A DNA stretch of 64,000 nucleotides, taken from Pseudonocardia sp. MH-G8. GTDB lineage: Bacteria; Actinomycetota; Actinomycetes; Mycobacteriales; Pseudonocardiaceae. Each line of letters starts with the position of its first letter. Positions within the stretch are counted from its first letter, which is position 1. The stretch lies in NCBI RefSeq assembly GCF_002262885.1, contig NZ_NKYF01000001.1, forward strand, positions 1,488,001 to 1,552,000. Direction: 5' to 3'. Shown in pieces: positions 26,223 through 35,496 of the stretch. The notes beneath the pieces are model-generated. The model was not told the origin of the DNA. It saw nothing but the letters and a program-made list of their open reading frames with translations, and made no database searches. A program made the translations under genes and the position numbers.

Positions 26223-27793
26223 TCGTCGGCCTCCTCGGGAAGTGCGGGCAGGGTGAAGCGGATGGTCGTGCCGGGGCCGGAGCCGGACACCAGACCGATC
26301 CGGCCCCCGTGGAACTCGACGATCTTCTTGCTGAGCGCGAGGCCGATCCCGGTGCCCGGGTAGACCTCGCGGCCGTGCAGCCGCTGGAAGATCACGAAGA
26401 TCTTCTCGCCGTACTCGGGCTCGATGCCGATCCCGTTGTCGGAGACGGTGATCTCCCAGGTCGCGCCGTCCCGGCGGGCCTGGGCTCGGACGACGGGTGG
26501 CACGTCCTCGCGGCGGAACTTCAGGCCGTTGCCGAGCAGGTTGGCCAGCAGCACCTGCAGCAGGCCGGGGTCACCGGAGACGGTCGGCAACTCGTCGATC
26601 ACGAGCTCGCCGCCCGCCTCCTCGCGCACCGACTCGAGCTGCGCGGCCGCCGAGGCTGCGACGCCGCTGAGGTCGACGGTGCGGAAATCCTCGGTGCTGC
26701 GCCCGACGCGGGAGAACGCGAGCAGGTCGTTGATCAGCCGCTGCATCCGCTGCGCGCCGTCGACGGCGAACGCGATGTACTGGTCCGCCCGCTCGTCGAG
26801 CTGACCGGAGTACCGGCGCTGCAGCAACTGGCAGAAGCTGGACACCTTCCGCAGCGGCTCCTGCAGGTCGTGGCTCGCGACGTAGGCGAACTGCTCCAGG
26901 TCCTGGTTGGACCGCGCCAGCTCGCGGGCCTGCTCGTCGAGCCGCCGGTTGACGGCCTGGGCGTCGTCGAGGTCGCGCAGGATGTGTCGGCGCATCGCCT
27001 CCACGTCCTCGCCCAGCTCGCTGATCTCCCGCGGTCCGCCGACGCGCACCGGCCGCTGGACATCACCCGACACGACCTCACGCACCTTGTGGGCCAGCTC
27101 CGAGAGGGGCCCCAGCACGCCCCTCGCCAACCCGATACCCGCGGCGACCAGGAACGACGCCAGCACCGCCGAGATCGCGACACCGACACCCACCAGGAAC
27201 GATGACGCGTCGTCCATGCGGTCGTAGGCCGCACCCCGCTGCGCCTCCAGGTCCGCCACCAGCTCTCGCGTCGCGGCTCGTACCTCGTCGAACAGCGCCA
27301 GACCGGTCTCCGGTGCCGGGGCGTCCGACGCGGCACCGATCACGGGCTGGGCGTACTCCGCGCGCCACCGCTGCTCGGCGGCGCGCACCGCAGCGAGGTC
27401 GGGGGCGATCTCCTCGAGCCCGCGGTCGACGGCCGCCTCCAGCGCAACGACGGCCGCGTCCTGGGCACCGATCCCGCTCCAGTAGGGCTCGAGGAACTCG
27501 GGCCGGCCCGCGAGGTCGAACCCGCGCACGCCGGTCTCCTGGTCCACCAGCGCCACGGCCAGCTGCTGGGCCGACACCAGCGCCGGGCTCGCCACGTCCA
27601 CCAGGCCGGACCGCGCGTCGGCGAGCCGCGACAGGGCCACCGCACCGAGCGCGATCGCGGCCAGCGCGATGAGGGCGGCGAGAGACGCGCCGACCGCGAA
27701 CACCCGCGACAACGGCCAGCGCTGACCGCTCTCCTCGCTGCGGCGGCTGCGCAGGGCGCGCCTGCGCGGCGGCCGCGTGAGGTCGACGTTCAC
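26219..27793 (-). CDS. CHASE3-HAMP sensor histidine kinase
   Basis: A membrane kinase of 524 residues: TM1 (about 28-50), an extracytoplasmic CHASE3-like helical sensor ([23 protein letters not shown]), TM2 (about 200-222), HAMP, a coiled linker, HisKA with the phospho-accepting His308 in [11 protein letters not shown], and HATPase with NGLKF, SDNGIGI and [11 protein letters not shown]. The GTG start overlaps the preceding REC-PP2C stop (GTGA), and its own stop overlaps the downstream receiver gene. The signal is unknown. The module probably passes phosphate to the small receiver and/or the REC-phosphatase. Confidence 0.92.
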   Translation of the reverse strand: MNVDLTRPPRRRALRSRRSEESGQRWPLSRVFAVGASLAALIALAAIALGAVALSRLADARSGLVDVASPALVSAQQLAVALVDQETGVRGFDLAGRPEFLEPYWSGIGAQDAAVVALEAAVDRGLEEIAPDLAAVRAAEQRWRAEYAQPVIGAASDAPAPETGLALFDEVRAATRELVADLEAQRGAAYDRMDDASSFLVGVGVAISAVLASFLVAAGIGLARGVLGPLSELAHKVREVVSGDVQRPVRVGGPREISELGEDVEAMRRHILRDLDDAQAVNRRLDEQARELARSNQDLEQFAYVASHDLQEPLRKVSSFCQLLQRRYSGQLDERADQYIAFAVDGAQRMQRLINDLLAFSRVGRSTEDFRTVDLSGVAASAAAQLESVREEAGGELVIDELPTVSGDPGLLQVLLANLLGNGLKFRREDVPPVVRAQARRDGATWEITVSDNGIGIEPEYGEKIFVIFQRLHGREVYPGTGIGLALSKKIVEFHGGRIGLVSGSGPGTTIRFTLPALPEEADE

Positions 27794-29013
27794 CCCGGCT
27801 GCCCCGTGGTGGCGCCGTGGGCGGCTTGCGGCGCACCCGCGGGCGTGTCGTCCGAGGAGAGCACCAGGATCGCGACGTCGTCGGAGAGGGCCCCGCCGTT
27901 GAACCCCTGCGCGCGTTCCACCAGGCGGGCGGGCAGCCCGTCGAGATCGACGTCGCGCTCCTCGGCGAGCAGGTCCAGGAGCCCTTCCTCCCAGAGCGGC
28001 TCGCCCTCGACCGGGCCGTGTCCCTCGATCAGGCCGTCGGTGTAGACCATCAGCACCCACCGCGGGTCCAGGGACACCGAGAGCGCGTCCCACGTGGCAT
28101 CCGCCGACACGCCCAGCGGGAGGCCGACGGCGGGGGTGGCCGGGCGCGGTTCGGGATGTAGCGACACCGGCGGCGGATGGCCGGCGAGCCGGACGAGCGC
28201 GTCCGCCGTGCCCCCGGGACCCGTGCGGATCGCCACCGTGCACACGGTCGTGAACAGCGAAGGGTCGTGCCGCTCGCTCACGAGCACCTGCTGCAGCTTC
28301 GGCAGCAGCTGCGGCTCGTCGACCCCGGCCAGCACCAGCGCACGCCACGACACCCGCAGCAACGCGCCCAGCGCCGCCTCGTCGGGACCATGGCCGCACA
28401 CGTCCCCGACGATGGCGTGCACCGTGCCGGTCGGGCCGAGCACGGCGTCGAAGAAGTCACCGCCGATCAGCGATCGGGTGCGCCCCGCCTGGTAGAACGA
28501 GCGCGCCCGGACGGCGCTGCCCGCCAGCAGCGGGGATGGCAGCAGCCCGCGCTCCAGGCGCACCGACTCGGCGGCGGCCAGCTCCTCCTCCCGCAACCGC
28601 AGCAGGCTGGTCTCGGCCCGCCGCCGCTCGACGGCGTAGCGCACCGCCCGGATCAGGACCTGCCCGTCGACCTTGCCCTTGACCAGGTAGTCCTGGGCGC
28701 CGGCCGCCACCGCCGCCATCCCGAGATGCTCGTCGTCCAGACCGGTGAGCACGCAGACCGCGGCCGTGCCGTGCGCGCGCAGGATCTGGCGCAGGCCGTC
28801 GAGCCCGTGGGTACCGGGGAGGTTGAGGTCGAGCAGCACGCAGTCCGACCGGCGCAGCAGATCACCCGTGACGACGTCGGCCACCGACTCCGACACGACC
28901 ACGCGCAGCGCCGGATCGACCTCGGCGAGCAGCTCCTGCACGAGGAACGCGTCACCCGGATCGTCCTCCACCAGCAGCACGCTGCGCGGGGCTGCGGGAA
29001 CGAAACCGGTCAT
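27790..29013 (-). CDS. REC-PP2C (SpoIIE-type) phosphatase
   Basis: A 407-residue two-domain protein: an N-terminal receiver (EDDPGDAFLV, CVLLDLNLPG, VLTGLDD, YLVKGK; about residues 10-130), a short coiled linker, then a PP2C-type Ser/Thr phosphatase (GGDFFDAV, IVGDVCGHGPDEA, MVYTDGLIE, GGALSDDVAILVL) with metal-binding aspartates. Such RsbU/RssB-like proteins dephosphorylate anti-sigma antagonists in partner-switching stress control. It heads the three-gene signalling operon. No anti-anti-sigma gene is adjacent, so the target is elsewhere. Confidence 0.92.
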   Translation of the reverse strand: MTGFVPAAPRSVLLVEDDPGDAFLVQELLAEVDPALRVVVSESVADVVTGDLLRRSDCVLLDLNLPGTHGLDGLRQILRAHGTAAVCVLTGLDDEHLGMAAVAAGAQDYLVKGKVDGQVLIRAVRYAVERRRAETSLLRLREEELAAAESVRLERGLLPSPLLAGSAVRARSFYQAGRTRSLIGGDFFDAVLGPTGTVHAIVGDVCGHGPDEAALGALLRVSWRALVLAGVDEPQLLPKLQQVLVSERHDPSLFTTVCTVAIRTGPGGTADALVRLAGHPPPVSLHPEPRPATPAVGLPLGVSADATWDALSVSLDPRWVLMVYTDGLIEGHGPVEGEPLWEEGLLDLLAEERDVDLDGLPARLVERAQGFNGGALSDDVAILVLSSDDTPAGAPQAAHGATTGQPG

Positions 29014-29104
29014 GCGGGTGCTTCTCCTCGCGGGACCCGCGCTGTGGCGGAACGACGGAACGCGGCAGCCTAGATCGGAGAGTGGGCCTACCGCAGGTCG
29101 GGAC

Positions 29105-29779
29105 TCAGGCGGCGGACACCGCGGCCTGCAGCACCGACGTGAAGAGCGCGAGCCCGTCGGCGGACGGGCCGGTCAGCAGGTCGATCGCGTGCTCGGGGTG
29201 CGGCATCAGCCCCACCACCCGACCGTCGGCCGAGGCGATCCCGGCGATGGCCGCCATCGACCCGTTGGGGTTCTCGCCCGCGTAGCGGAACACGACCCGG
29301 CCGTCGCCTTCGAGCCGCGCGATCGTCTCCGCGTCGGCGACGAAGCGGCCCTCGATGTTCTTGATCGGAACGAGGATCTCCTGGCCGGCTTCGAGGCCGC
29401 TGGTCCACGCCGTGGTGACCGAGTCGACGCGCAGCCGCTGGTCGCGGCAGATGAAGTGCAGCCCGGCGTTGCGCACCATGGCGCCCGGCAGCAGGCCGGC
29501 CTCGCAGAGGATCTGGAACCCGTTGCAGATGCCGAGCACGGGAACGCCCCGCCCGGCCGCCGCGACGACCTCGGTCATGATCGGCGCGATGCTGGCGATG
29601 GCTCCCGCGCGCAGGTAGTCGCCGTAGGAGAACCCGCCGGGAACGACGATCGCGTCGACGCCATGCAGGTCGTGGTCCCCGTGCCACAGCGACACGGGCT
29701 CCCCGCCCGCGTACCGCACGGCGCGGGCCGCGTCCACGTCGTCCAGGGTGCCCGGGAAGGTGATGACCCCGATCCTCAT
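29105..29779 (-). CDS. purQ: Phosphoribosylformylglycinamidine synthase subunit PurQ
   Basis: Glutaminase subunit supplying ammonia to PurL. The 224-residue class I glutamine amidotransferase has the nucleophile Cys in [11 protein letters not shown], the oxyanion region [12 protein letters not shown] and the His/Glu pair in LMPHPEHA. The ATG at 29779 overlaps the purS stop (ATGA), so PurS and PurQ are made together. The upstream open frame into purS is not coding. Confidence 0.95.
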   Translation of the reverse strand: MRIGVITFPGTLDDVDAARAVRYAGGEPVSLWHGDHDLHGVDAIVVPGGFSYGDYLRAGAIASIAPIMTEVVAAAGRGVPVLGICNGFQILCEAGLLPGAMVRNAGLHFICRDQRLRVDSVTTAWTSGLEAGQEILVPIKNIEGRFVADAETIARLEGDGRVVFRYAGENPNGSMAAIAGIASADGRVVGLMPHPEHAIDLLTGPSADGLALFTSVLQAAVSAA

Positions 29780-30009
29780 GCCCGTGTCACCACCCAGTCC
29801 TCGATCACGGGGTTCGCCAGCAAGGTGGCGGCCACCCGCTGCAGCGTCTCGTCGTCCACAGAGTCGTCCACCTCGAGCTCGAAGTGCTTGCCCTGCCGCA
29901 CGTCCCCGACGCCATCGACACCGAGCCGCGCGAGCGCACCCGCAACAGCCTGCCCCTGCGGGTCGAGGATCTCCGCCTTGGGCATCACGTCCACCACGAC
30001 CTTCGCCAC
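29776..30009 (-). CDS. purS: Phosphoribosylformylglycinamidine synthase subunit PurS
   Basis: A 77-residue small subunit that bridges PurL and PurQ in the FGAM synthase complex. Typical features are the [20 protein letters not shown]-terminus and [17 protein letters not shown], matching the PurS fold. It starts at GTG 30009 and is coupled to purQ. The gene is divergent from the metallo-hydrolase gene with 134 bp between start codons, so a shared promoter region is likely there. Confidence 0.95.
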   Translation of the reverse strand: MAKVVVDVMPKAEILDPQGQAVAGALARLGVDGVGDVRQGKHFELEVDDSVDDETLQRVAATLLANPVIEDWVVTRA

Positions 30010-30143
30010 GCGACCAGCCTACGGTCACCTGCGCGGCCCCCTCCCCCGACCGCCCGTGACCCTCCTCCCAACCGCCCGCGACCAGCCCCGGCACCTTCCG
30101 TCCGTCCCGCGCACGGGCACCTCCGGTGGCAGGATGAGCGTCC

Positions 30144-30770
30144 GTGCAGATCACCCACTACGGCCATTCCTGCGTGCTGCTGGACACCGGTGCGGCCCGG
30201 CTGCTCATCGACCCCGGCTCGTTCTCGGCCGGGTTCGAGTCGGTGCGCGGGCTCGACGCGGTGCTCGTCACCCACCAGCACTTCGATCACCTCGACGCCG
30301 ACCGGCTCGGCCCGCTGCTGGACGCCAACCCCGACGCCAGGCTCGTCGTGGACAGCGGCACCGCGGAGCAGCTCGACGCCGTCGCGCACGAGGTCGTCGC
30401 TCCCGGCGCGACCGTGGAGATCGCCGGTGCCCGCGTCGACGTGCTGGGCGGGCGGCACGCCGTGATCCACCCCGACATCCCGGTGATCGCCAACAACGCC
30501 TACCTGGTGGACGGCACCCACCTGCACCCCGGCGACGCGTTCACCCCGCCGCCGGCACCGGTCGAGGTGCTGTTCCTGCCCACCGGCGCACCGTGGCTCA
30601 AGGTCGCCGAGGCGGTCGACTACCTCCGGGCCGTCGCGCCCCGGACCGCCGTCCCGATCCACGAAGCCGTCCTCGCCCGCCCGGCGATGCACTACGGGAT
30701 GTTCGAGAAGCTCGGCCCGCAGGGCACCGCGATCCGCGTGCTGGACCGCGAGACGCCCACGGACCTCTGA
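30144..30770 (+). CDS. Metallo-beta-lactamase-fold hydrolase (UPF0173-like)
   Basis: A 208-residue MBL-fold protein: N-terminus [14 protein letters not shown], metal-binding THQHFDHLD near residue 43 and a C-terminal PIHEAVL strand. It matches the L-ascorbate-6-phosphate-lactonase-like / UPF0173 metal-dependent hydrolases, whose substrates are usually unknown. It is monocistronic, divergent from purS and convergent with the deacetylase-like gene, with a long hairpin between. Confidence 0.85.
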   Translation: MQITHYGHSCVLLDTGAARLLIDPGSFSAGFESVRGLDAVLVTHQHFDHLDADRLGPLLDANPDARLVVDSGTAEQLDAVAHEVVAPGATVEIAGARVDVLGGRHAVIHPDIPVIANNAYLVDGTHLHPGDAFTPPPAPVEVLFLPTGAPWLKVAEAVDYLRAVAPRTAVPIHEAVLARPAMHYGMFEKLGPQGTAIRVLDRETPTDL

Positions 30771-30776
30771 CCCGGC

Positions 30777-30884
30777 CGCGACACCCGCGCACGCAGACCG
30801 CGACTCGCGTGCAGTGGGAGCCCGACTCGCGCGGGTTGGGCTCCCCCACTCCGCGAGTCGGGGTGTGGGGGTGCGTGTGTCGCG
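30777..30884. terminator. Long nested hairpin of the CCCGACTCGCG family
   Basis: The whole 114-bp gap between convergent genes folds as nested inverted repeats: an outer CGCGACAC...GTGTGTCGCG, a middle CGACTCGCG...CGCGAGTCG and an inner AGTGGGAGCCC...GGGCTCCCCCACT. It is probably a bidirectional terminator. The CCCGACTCGCG unit recurs at 34.0 kb. Confidence 0.75.
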
Positions 30885-31631
30885 TCAGGCGGCGCGGGCG
30901 GGGGCCCCGAGGTGGTACGTGGCCGGGCCGGCGCCGAGGGAGAGTGCCGCGTCCACCGCGGCGAGCACGGCGGTCCGACGGGGCGCGCGCTTCAGGTCCT
31001 TGGCCCGCACGTTGATCCGCACGAGGCCACCGCGCCGGACGGTGCGGACCACCTCCGCGGCCAGCACGCGGCAGCGCCATGCCTCGGCCGCCCGTCGGTC
31101 GTCGGCGACGGGGCGGCGCTCGCCGGACACCCGGAAGCCGAGCACGCGGGCCCTCAGCAGCACGCCTTCCCGGAGGAACCGCACGCCGTGCTCGTCGGCG
31201 AGCATCCCGAACCCCTGCTCGCGCAGGGCCGTGGCGGTGCCGGGCGACGCGAGCCAGCGCGGTGGCACGAACAGGTCGGTGCGCAGCCCGACCGCGGTCA
31301 GGGCCCGGCGGGCGGCCGTGAGCCGCAGGCCGGCCTCGTGCGGGGGCAGGGCGGCGAACTCGGCGCGGCGCCCCACCCTCGCCAGCGAGGAGCCCATCGG
31401 CTCCGGTGTGTGATCGAACCCGTGCAGCACCAACGCGTCGCCCACCGCGCGCCGCTCGTGCAGGAAGCGCACCAGCGGCGCGCCGTCCGGCACGCCCGCG
31501 GGTCGGAACAGCTGCGACAGCGGAACACCGCGCGCGTCCAGCTCGCCGGCGAAGTCGACGGCTCGGGCGAGCGCCTCGGGGGCGTCGTGGGTCAGCCCGG
31601 AGAGCGAGACGACCAGGTGTGAGACGGCCAC
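30885..31631 (-). CDS. DUF2334-like polysaccharide deacetylase-family protein
   Basis: A 248-residue protein with the polysaccharide deacetylase-like barrel seen in DUF2334: LVVSLSGLTHDAPEAL, then the VLHGFDHTPEPMGSS metal-site block and FVPPRWLASPGTATALREQGFGM. There is no signal peptide, so a cytosolic role is likely. The usual N-terminal catalytic Asp pair is not clear, and activity is uncertain. It is downstream of purC on the same strand (73-bp gap). Confidence 0.72.
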   Translation of the reverse strand: MAVSHLVVSLSGLTHDAPEALARAVDFAGELDARGVPLSQLFRPAGVPDGAPLVRFLHERRAVGDALVLHGFDHTPEPMGSSLARVGRRAEFAALPPHEAGLRLTAARRALTAVGLRTDLFVPPRWLASPGTATALREQGFGMLADEHGVRFLREGVLLRARVLGFRVSGERRPVADDRRAAEAWRCRVLAAEVVRTVRRGGLVRINVRAKDLKRAPRRTAVLAAVDAALSLGAGPATYHLGAPARAA

Positions 31632-31704
31632 GCGGCTATGGACTCATGCCGGCGTGAACAGCGGTTGACCAGGCCGTGAGGGGCGGATGGTGACTGAGCG
31701 CCAT

Positions 31705-32535
31705 TCACAGGTCGCGGCCGGTGATCCGTTCGTAGGCCTCGACGTAGCGGGCGCGGGTGGCTGCCACGACGTCGGCGGGCACCTCCGGCCCCGGCGGGGT
31801 GCGGTCCCAGTCCAGGGTCTGCGACCACTCGCGCACGAACTGCTTGTCGAACGCGTACTGGGGCCGGCCCGGCTCCCAGGAGTCGGCCGGCCAGAACCGC
31901 GACGAGTCCGGGGTGAGCACCTCGTCGGCGAGCACGATCCGCCCGTCCCCGTCGACACCGAACTCGAGCTTGGTGTCCGCGACGATGATCCCGTTGGTCG
32001 CCGCGGTCTCGGCACCACGCGTGTAGACGGCCAGAGTGAGCTCGCGCAGCCGCGCGGCGGTGTCCGCCCCGACGAGGGCGACGACGTCGTCGAACGTCAT
32101 GAACTCGTCGTGCTCGCCGACCGCCGCCTTCGTGGTGGGGGTGAAGATCGGCTCGGGCAGCTTCGACCCTTCGACGAGGCCGTCCGGGAGCGGCACCCCG
32201 GACACGGTGCCCTGCTTGCGGTACTCCTCCAGCCCCAGCCCTGCGAGGTAGCCGCGCGCGATGCATTCCACGGGCAGCATCTCCAGCCGCCGGCACCGGA
32301 CGGCGCGGCCGGCGAACTCGGCCGGCACGTCGGTGCCGGAGACCACGTGGTGCGGGACGAGGTCGGCGAGCCGGTCGAACCACCACAGCGACAGCTGGGT
32401 GAGCACGCGCCCCTTGTCCGGGACGGGCGTGGGCAGCACCACGTCGTAGATCGACACTCGGTCCGACGCCACCAGGACGAGGTCGTCCCCGTCGAGGTAG
32501 ACGTCGCGGACCTTGCCCGAGTGCAGCAGCTTCAC
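31705..32535 (-). CDS. purC: Phosphoribosylaminoimidazole-succinocarboxamide synthase
   Basis: SAICAR synthetase joins CAIR and aspartate using ATP. The 276-residue protein has the SAICAR signatures HSGKVRDVYLDGDDLVLVASDR, LPVECIARGYLAG, NGIIVADTKLEFG and LTPDSSRFWP. The GTG start overlaps the purB stop (GTGA), so purB and purC are translationally coupled. purB makes both the next pathway step and the later adenylosuccinate cleavage. Confidence 0.95.
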   Translation of the reverse strand: MKLLHSGKVRDVYLDGDDLVLVASDRVSIYDVVLPTPVPDKGRVLTQLSLWWFDRLADLVPHHVVSGTDVPAEFAGRAVRCRRLEMLPVECIARGYLAGLGLEEYRKQGTVSGVPLPDGLVEGSKLPEPIFTPTTKAAVGEHDEFMTFDDVVALVGADTAARLRELTLAVYTRGAETAATNGIIVADTKLEFGVDGDGRIVLADEVLTPDSSRFWPADSWEPGRPQYAFDKQFVREWSQTLDWDRTPPGPEVPADVVAATRARYVEAYERITGRDL

Positions 32536-33950
32536 AGGATCGCTCCGGGGGTGTAGGTGGCGGCGTTTGGGTGCGCCTCGGCGATCTCCCGCACGCGGTC
32601 GGCGACGGCGGCGACCTGCGCGGTGGCGGCGCCGGTGAACCGCAGCGGGTCGGTGAGCAGCCCGTCGAGCGTCCCCGCGGGCAGCCCGAGGCGCTCGTCA
32701 CCGGCGAGCCGGGCGACGAGGTCGTTGTCGGCCTGGCCCTTCTCGCGCATGGCCAGCGCGACACCCACGGCGTGCTCCTTGATCACCTCGTGTGCGGTCT
32801 CCCGCCCGACCCCGGCGCGCACGGCGGCCATCAGCACGGCCGTGGTGGCGAGGAAGGGCAGGTAGCGGTCGAGCTCACGTGCAACGACGGCCGGGTAGGC
32901 GCCGAACTCGTCGAGCACCGTCAGCGTCGTTTCGAACAGGCCGTCGAGGGCGAAGAACGCGTCGGGCAGCACCACGCGGCGCACCACGGAGTCGGAGACG
33001 TCGCCCTCGTTCCACTGGGAGCCGGCCAGCTCGGACGCCATCCCGGCGTAGCCGCGCAGCAGCACCAGCATCCCGTTGATCCGCTCCGCGGACCGGGAGT
33101 TCATCTTGTGCGGCATCGCCGACGACCCGACCTGGCCGGGTTGGAACCCCTCCGTGGCCAGCTCTGCACCTGCCATCAGCCGGATCGTGGTGGCCAACGA
33201 CGACGGCGCGGCGGCCAGCTGGACGAGCGCGCTCACGACGTCGAAGTCGAGCGAACGCGGGTAGACCTGCCCGACGCTTGTCAGCACGCCGGCGAACCCG
33301 AGGTGCCCGGCCACCCGCTGCTCCAGGTCGGAGAGCTTGGCCGCGTCGCCGTCGAGCAGGTCGAGCATGTCCTGCGCCGTTCCGACCGGGCCCTTGATCC
33401 CGCGCAGCGGGTAGCGCCCGCGCAGGTCCTCCAGCCGCGCGTAGGCCACGAGCAGCTCGTCGGCGGCCGAGGCGAACCGCTTTCCGAGCGTGGTGGCCTG
33501 CGCCGCGACGTTGTGCGAGCGCCCGGCCATCACCAGCTCGGCGTGCTCACCCGCCCGGCGGGCCAGCCGTGCGAGGACGGCGACGGTGCGGTCGCGGACG
33601 TGCTCCAGCGACAGCCGCACCTGCAGCTGCTCCACGTTCTCCGTGAGATCCCGGCTGGTGAGGCCCTTGTGGACGTGCTCGTGCCCGGCGAGCGCGTTGA
33701 ACTCCTCGATCCGCGCCTTCACGTCGTGGCGGGTGACGCGCTCCCGCGCGGCGATCGAGGACAGGTCGACCTGCTCGATGACGCGCGCGTAGTCCTCGAC
33801 CACGCCGTCCGGGACGTCGATGCCGAGCGCGCGCTGCGCCTCGAGCACCGCGATCCAGAGCCGTCGCTCCAGAACGATCTTGTTCTCCGGCGACCAGATC
33901 CGGACCAGCTCCGGGCTCGCGTAGCGGGCAGCCAGCACGTTGGGAATCAC
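32532..33950 (-). CDS. purB: Adenylosuccinate lyase
   Basis: Splits SAICAR and adenylosuccinate to release fumarate. The 472-residue fumarase-superfamily protein has the signature GSSAMPHKMNS containing the flexible catalytic loop, and the segment GLTSRDLTEN. The start GTG (33950) opens the conserved IPNVLAARYASPELVRIWSPE; the upstream extension would read into hairpin sequence. No ribosome site is visible, so the gene may be leaderless. It is followed directly by purC. Confidence 0.95.
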   Translation of the reverse strand: MIPNVLAARYASPELVRIWSPENKIVLERRLWIAVLEAQRALGIDVPDGVVEDYARVIEQVDLSSIAARERVTRHDVKARIEEFNALAGHEHVHKGLTSRDLTENVEQLQVRLSLEHVRDRTVAVLARLARRAGEHAELVMAGRSHNVAAQATTLGKRFASAADELLVAYARLEDLRGRYPLRGIKGPVGTAQDMLDLLDGDAAKLSDLEQRVAGHLGFAGVLTSVGQVYPRSLDFDVVSALVQLAAAPSSLATTIRLMAGAELATEGFQPGQVGSSAMPHKMNSRSAERINGMLVLLRGYAGMASELAGSQWNEGDVSDSVVRRVVLPDAFFALDGLFETTLTVLDEFGAYPAVVARELDRYLPFLATTAVLMAAVRAGVGRETAHEVIKEHAVGVALAMREKGQADNDLVARLAGDERLGLPAGTLDGLLTDPLRFTGAATAQVAAVADRVREIAEAHPNAATYTPGAIL

Positions 33951-34044
33951 GTTAGGGCAGCTTACGGCTGCGGGCCCGCACCGCCGCGCCCGCACCGTCC
34001 TCGCGACACACACGCACCGAGACCCCGACTCGCGGGACTTGAGC

Positions 34045-34073
34045 CCCGACTCGCGGGGCCCCCGCGAGTCGGG
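34045..34073. terminator. CCCGACTCGCGGG hairpin after the TetR gene
   Basis: Perfect 13-bp arms CCCGACTCGCGGG and CCCGCGAGTCGGG separated by 3 bp, set in a longer imperfect inverted repeat (about 34002-34096) that ends at the TetR stop codon. Same family as the 30.8-kb element. Confidence 0.75.
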
Positions 34074-34096
34074 CCCCCCTGCACGCGAGTTGGGGG

Positions 34097-34672
34097 TCAG
34101 AGGGTGCGTAGGAGGACTTCGCGGCCGACGGCGCGGGGGTCGGGGTCGGACTCGATGAGCGCGCTCACCACCGCCCCGTCGACGAGCGAGACGAGGTCGC
34201 GCACCTCGACCGGGTCCCGCGGCCGCCCGGATCGGGAGAGGATCTCGGCGACCAGGCCGTCGAACTCGTCACGCAGCCGCCGCATCAGCGGCGCGAGGTA
34301 GGGCCGCCGCCCGGCGCCGACGAGCCGCTCGTAGCGCAGCAGCGCCGCGTCCAGGCCGCCGGACCGCGACTCCGGCCCGATCAGCTGGTCGAGCACCAGC
34401 TCCACCAGCTCGCTCGTGCCGGGCACGCCGTCGGGCAGCGCGTCGAGCTGCTCGCGGATCTCGGCGAGCTCGTCCCGGCCGGTCCGCTCGACGGCGGCGG
34501 TGACCAACTCATCGAGCGAGGAGAAGTAGTACGTGGTGGACGCCAGCGGCAGCCCGGCCCGTTCCGCCACGGCCCGGTGCCGCACGGCGTCGAACCCGCC
34601 GGAACGCAGCAGCGCGGCGGCAGCGGTGACGAGCTCCTGCCGCCGCCGCTCCCCCTTGCTGGTGCCGCCCAC
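34097..34672 (-). CDS. TetR-family transcriptional regulator
   Basis: A 191-residue regulator with an N-terminal helix-turn-helix (RRQELVTAAAALLRSGGFDAVRHRAVAERAGLPLASTTYYF) and a divergent ligand-binding domain with a TetR_C-like end. GTG start at 34672. No clear target: the neighbours are purB downstream and a membrane protein gene upstream, all on the - strand. It may regulate a locus elsewhere. Confidence 0.88.
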   Translation of the reverse strand: MGGTSKGERRRQELVTAAAALLRSGGFDAVRHRAVAERAGLPLASTTYYFSSLDELVTAAVERTGRDELAEIREQLDALPDGVPGTSELVELVLDQLIGPESRSGGLDAALLRYERLVGAGRRPYLAPLMRRLRDEFDGLVAEILSRSGRPRDPVEVRDLVSLVDGAVVSALIESDPDPRAVGREVLLRTL

Positions 34673-34704
34673 GCCCCCATCCTCCCCTCCCCTCTCCGCG
34701 TGGG

Positions 34705-35484
34705 TCAGAGGCGTGGTGACAGGTGGTTCGCCAGGCCGTCCAGGCGGTCGGCGAAGGGGGCCTGCGTGCCCGGGCCGTCGCCCCTGCTGCTGACGACCAC
34801 CGTGCCGCCCGAGGCGGTCGGGGCGACGACGGCGCCCTCCACGGGTTCTGGCTGCGCGCCGGGCGGCAGGTACTGGACGGTCAGCAGGCCGGTGGCCTCG
34901 CCGTCGCGGACCTCGACGTTGACGCCGCGCTCACCACCGGGGCGGCACTCCATCGTGGTGGCCGCCTCCGGCGCACCGGCCACCTCCGGCAGGAACTCCT
35001 CCACGATCGCGCGCAGCGCCGGGTCGTGCCGGTCGGCGCAGTCGGTGCGCCCCGGGCCGAGGGGAACGGGGCCGCCGTAGGCCTCCGGTGCCCGCGCCGC
35101 GTCCGGAGCGTCCCCGGCCGCCGGTGGCGGCGGCTCCTGCGCCGCGTGCGGGTCGGCGGGCGAGGGCGCCTCCTGCGCGTCGGCGGGCCCCGGCGCCTCC
35201 CGCGCCGCGCGCGGCGCTGCCCCCTCGGGCGCCGGGGCGAGCATGGGTGCGGCGACGGTCGTGTCGGCCCCGCTGTCGGACGGCTCCGGCAGCACGAGGG
35301 TGCCGCCGATGCCGAGCACCGCGACCAGCGCGAGGCCGGCCCCGGTGACCGCGGTCCGCCTGCGGACCGTGGCCCGCCGGGAGGCCCGCACGACACCCTC
35401 GTGGTCGAAACCGGGCGGGGGCGTGGATCCGCCTGCGGCGGCACGGAACAGCTCCCCCAGCCGCTCGTCGTCGACGTCGGTCAT
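34705..35484 (-). CDS. Membrane-anchored protein paired with SigE-family sigma factor
   Basis: A 259-residue single-pass protein: a cytoplasmic N-terminus (1-42) with basic RASRRATVRRR before TM (about 45-66), then a long Pro/Ala/Glu-rich extracytoplasmic linker (75-135) and a globular C-terminus with two cysteines (DCADRH and MECRPG) that could form a disulfide. It follows the ECF sigma gene by 12 bp, the usual position for an anti-sigma or co-regulated partner, but no zinc-binding HxxxCxxC motif is present, so anti-sigma function is only inferred. Confidence 0.7.
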   Translation of the reverse strand: MTDVDDERLGELFRAAAGGSTPPPGFDHEGVVRASRRATVRRRTAVTGAGLALVAVLGIGGTLVLPEPSDSGADTTVAAPMLAPAPEGAAPRAAREAPGPADAQEAPSPADPHAAQEPPPPAAGDAPDAARAPEAYGGPVPLGPGRTDCADRHDPALRAIVEEFLPEVAGAPEAATTMECRPGGERGVNVEVRDGEATGLLTVQYLPPGAQPEPVEGAVVAPTASGGTVVVSSRGDGPGTQAPFADRLDGLANHLSPRL

Positions 35485-35496
35485 CTCCCCACCTCC

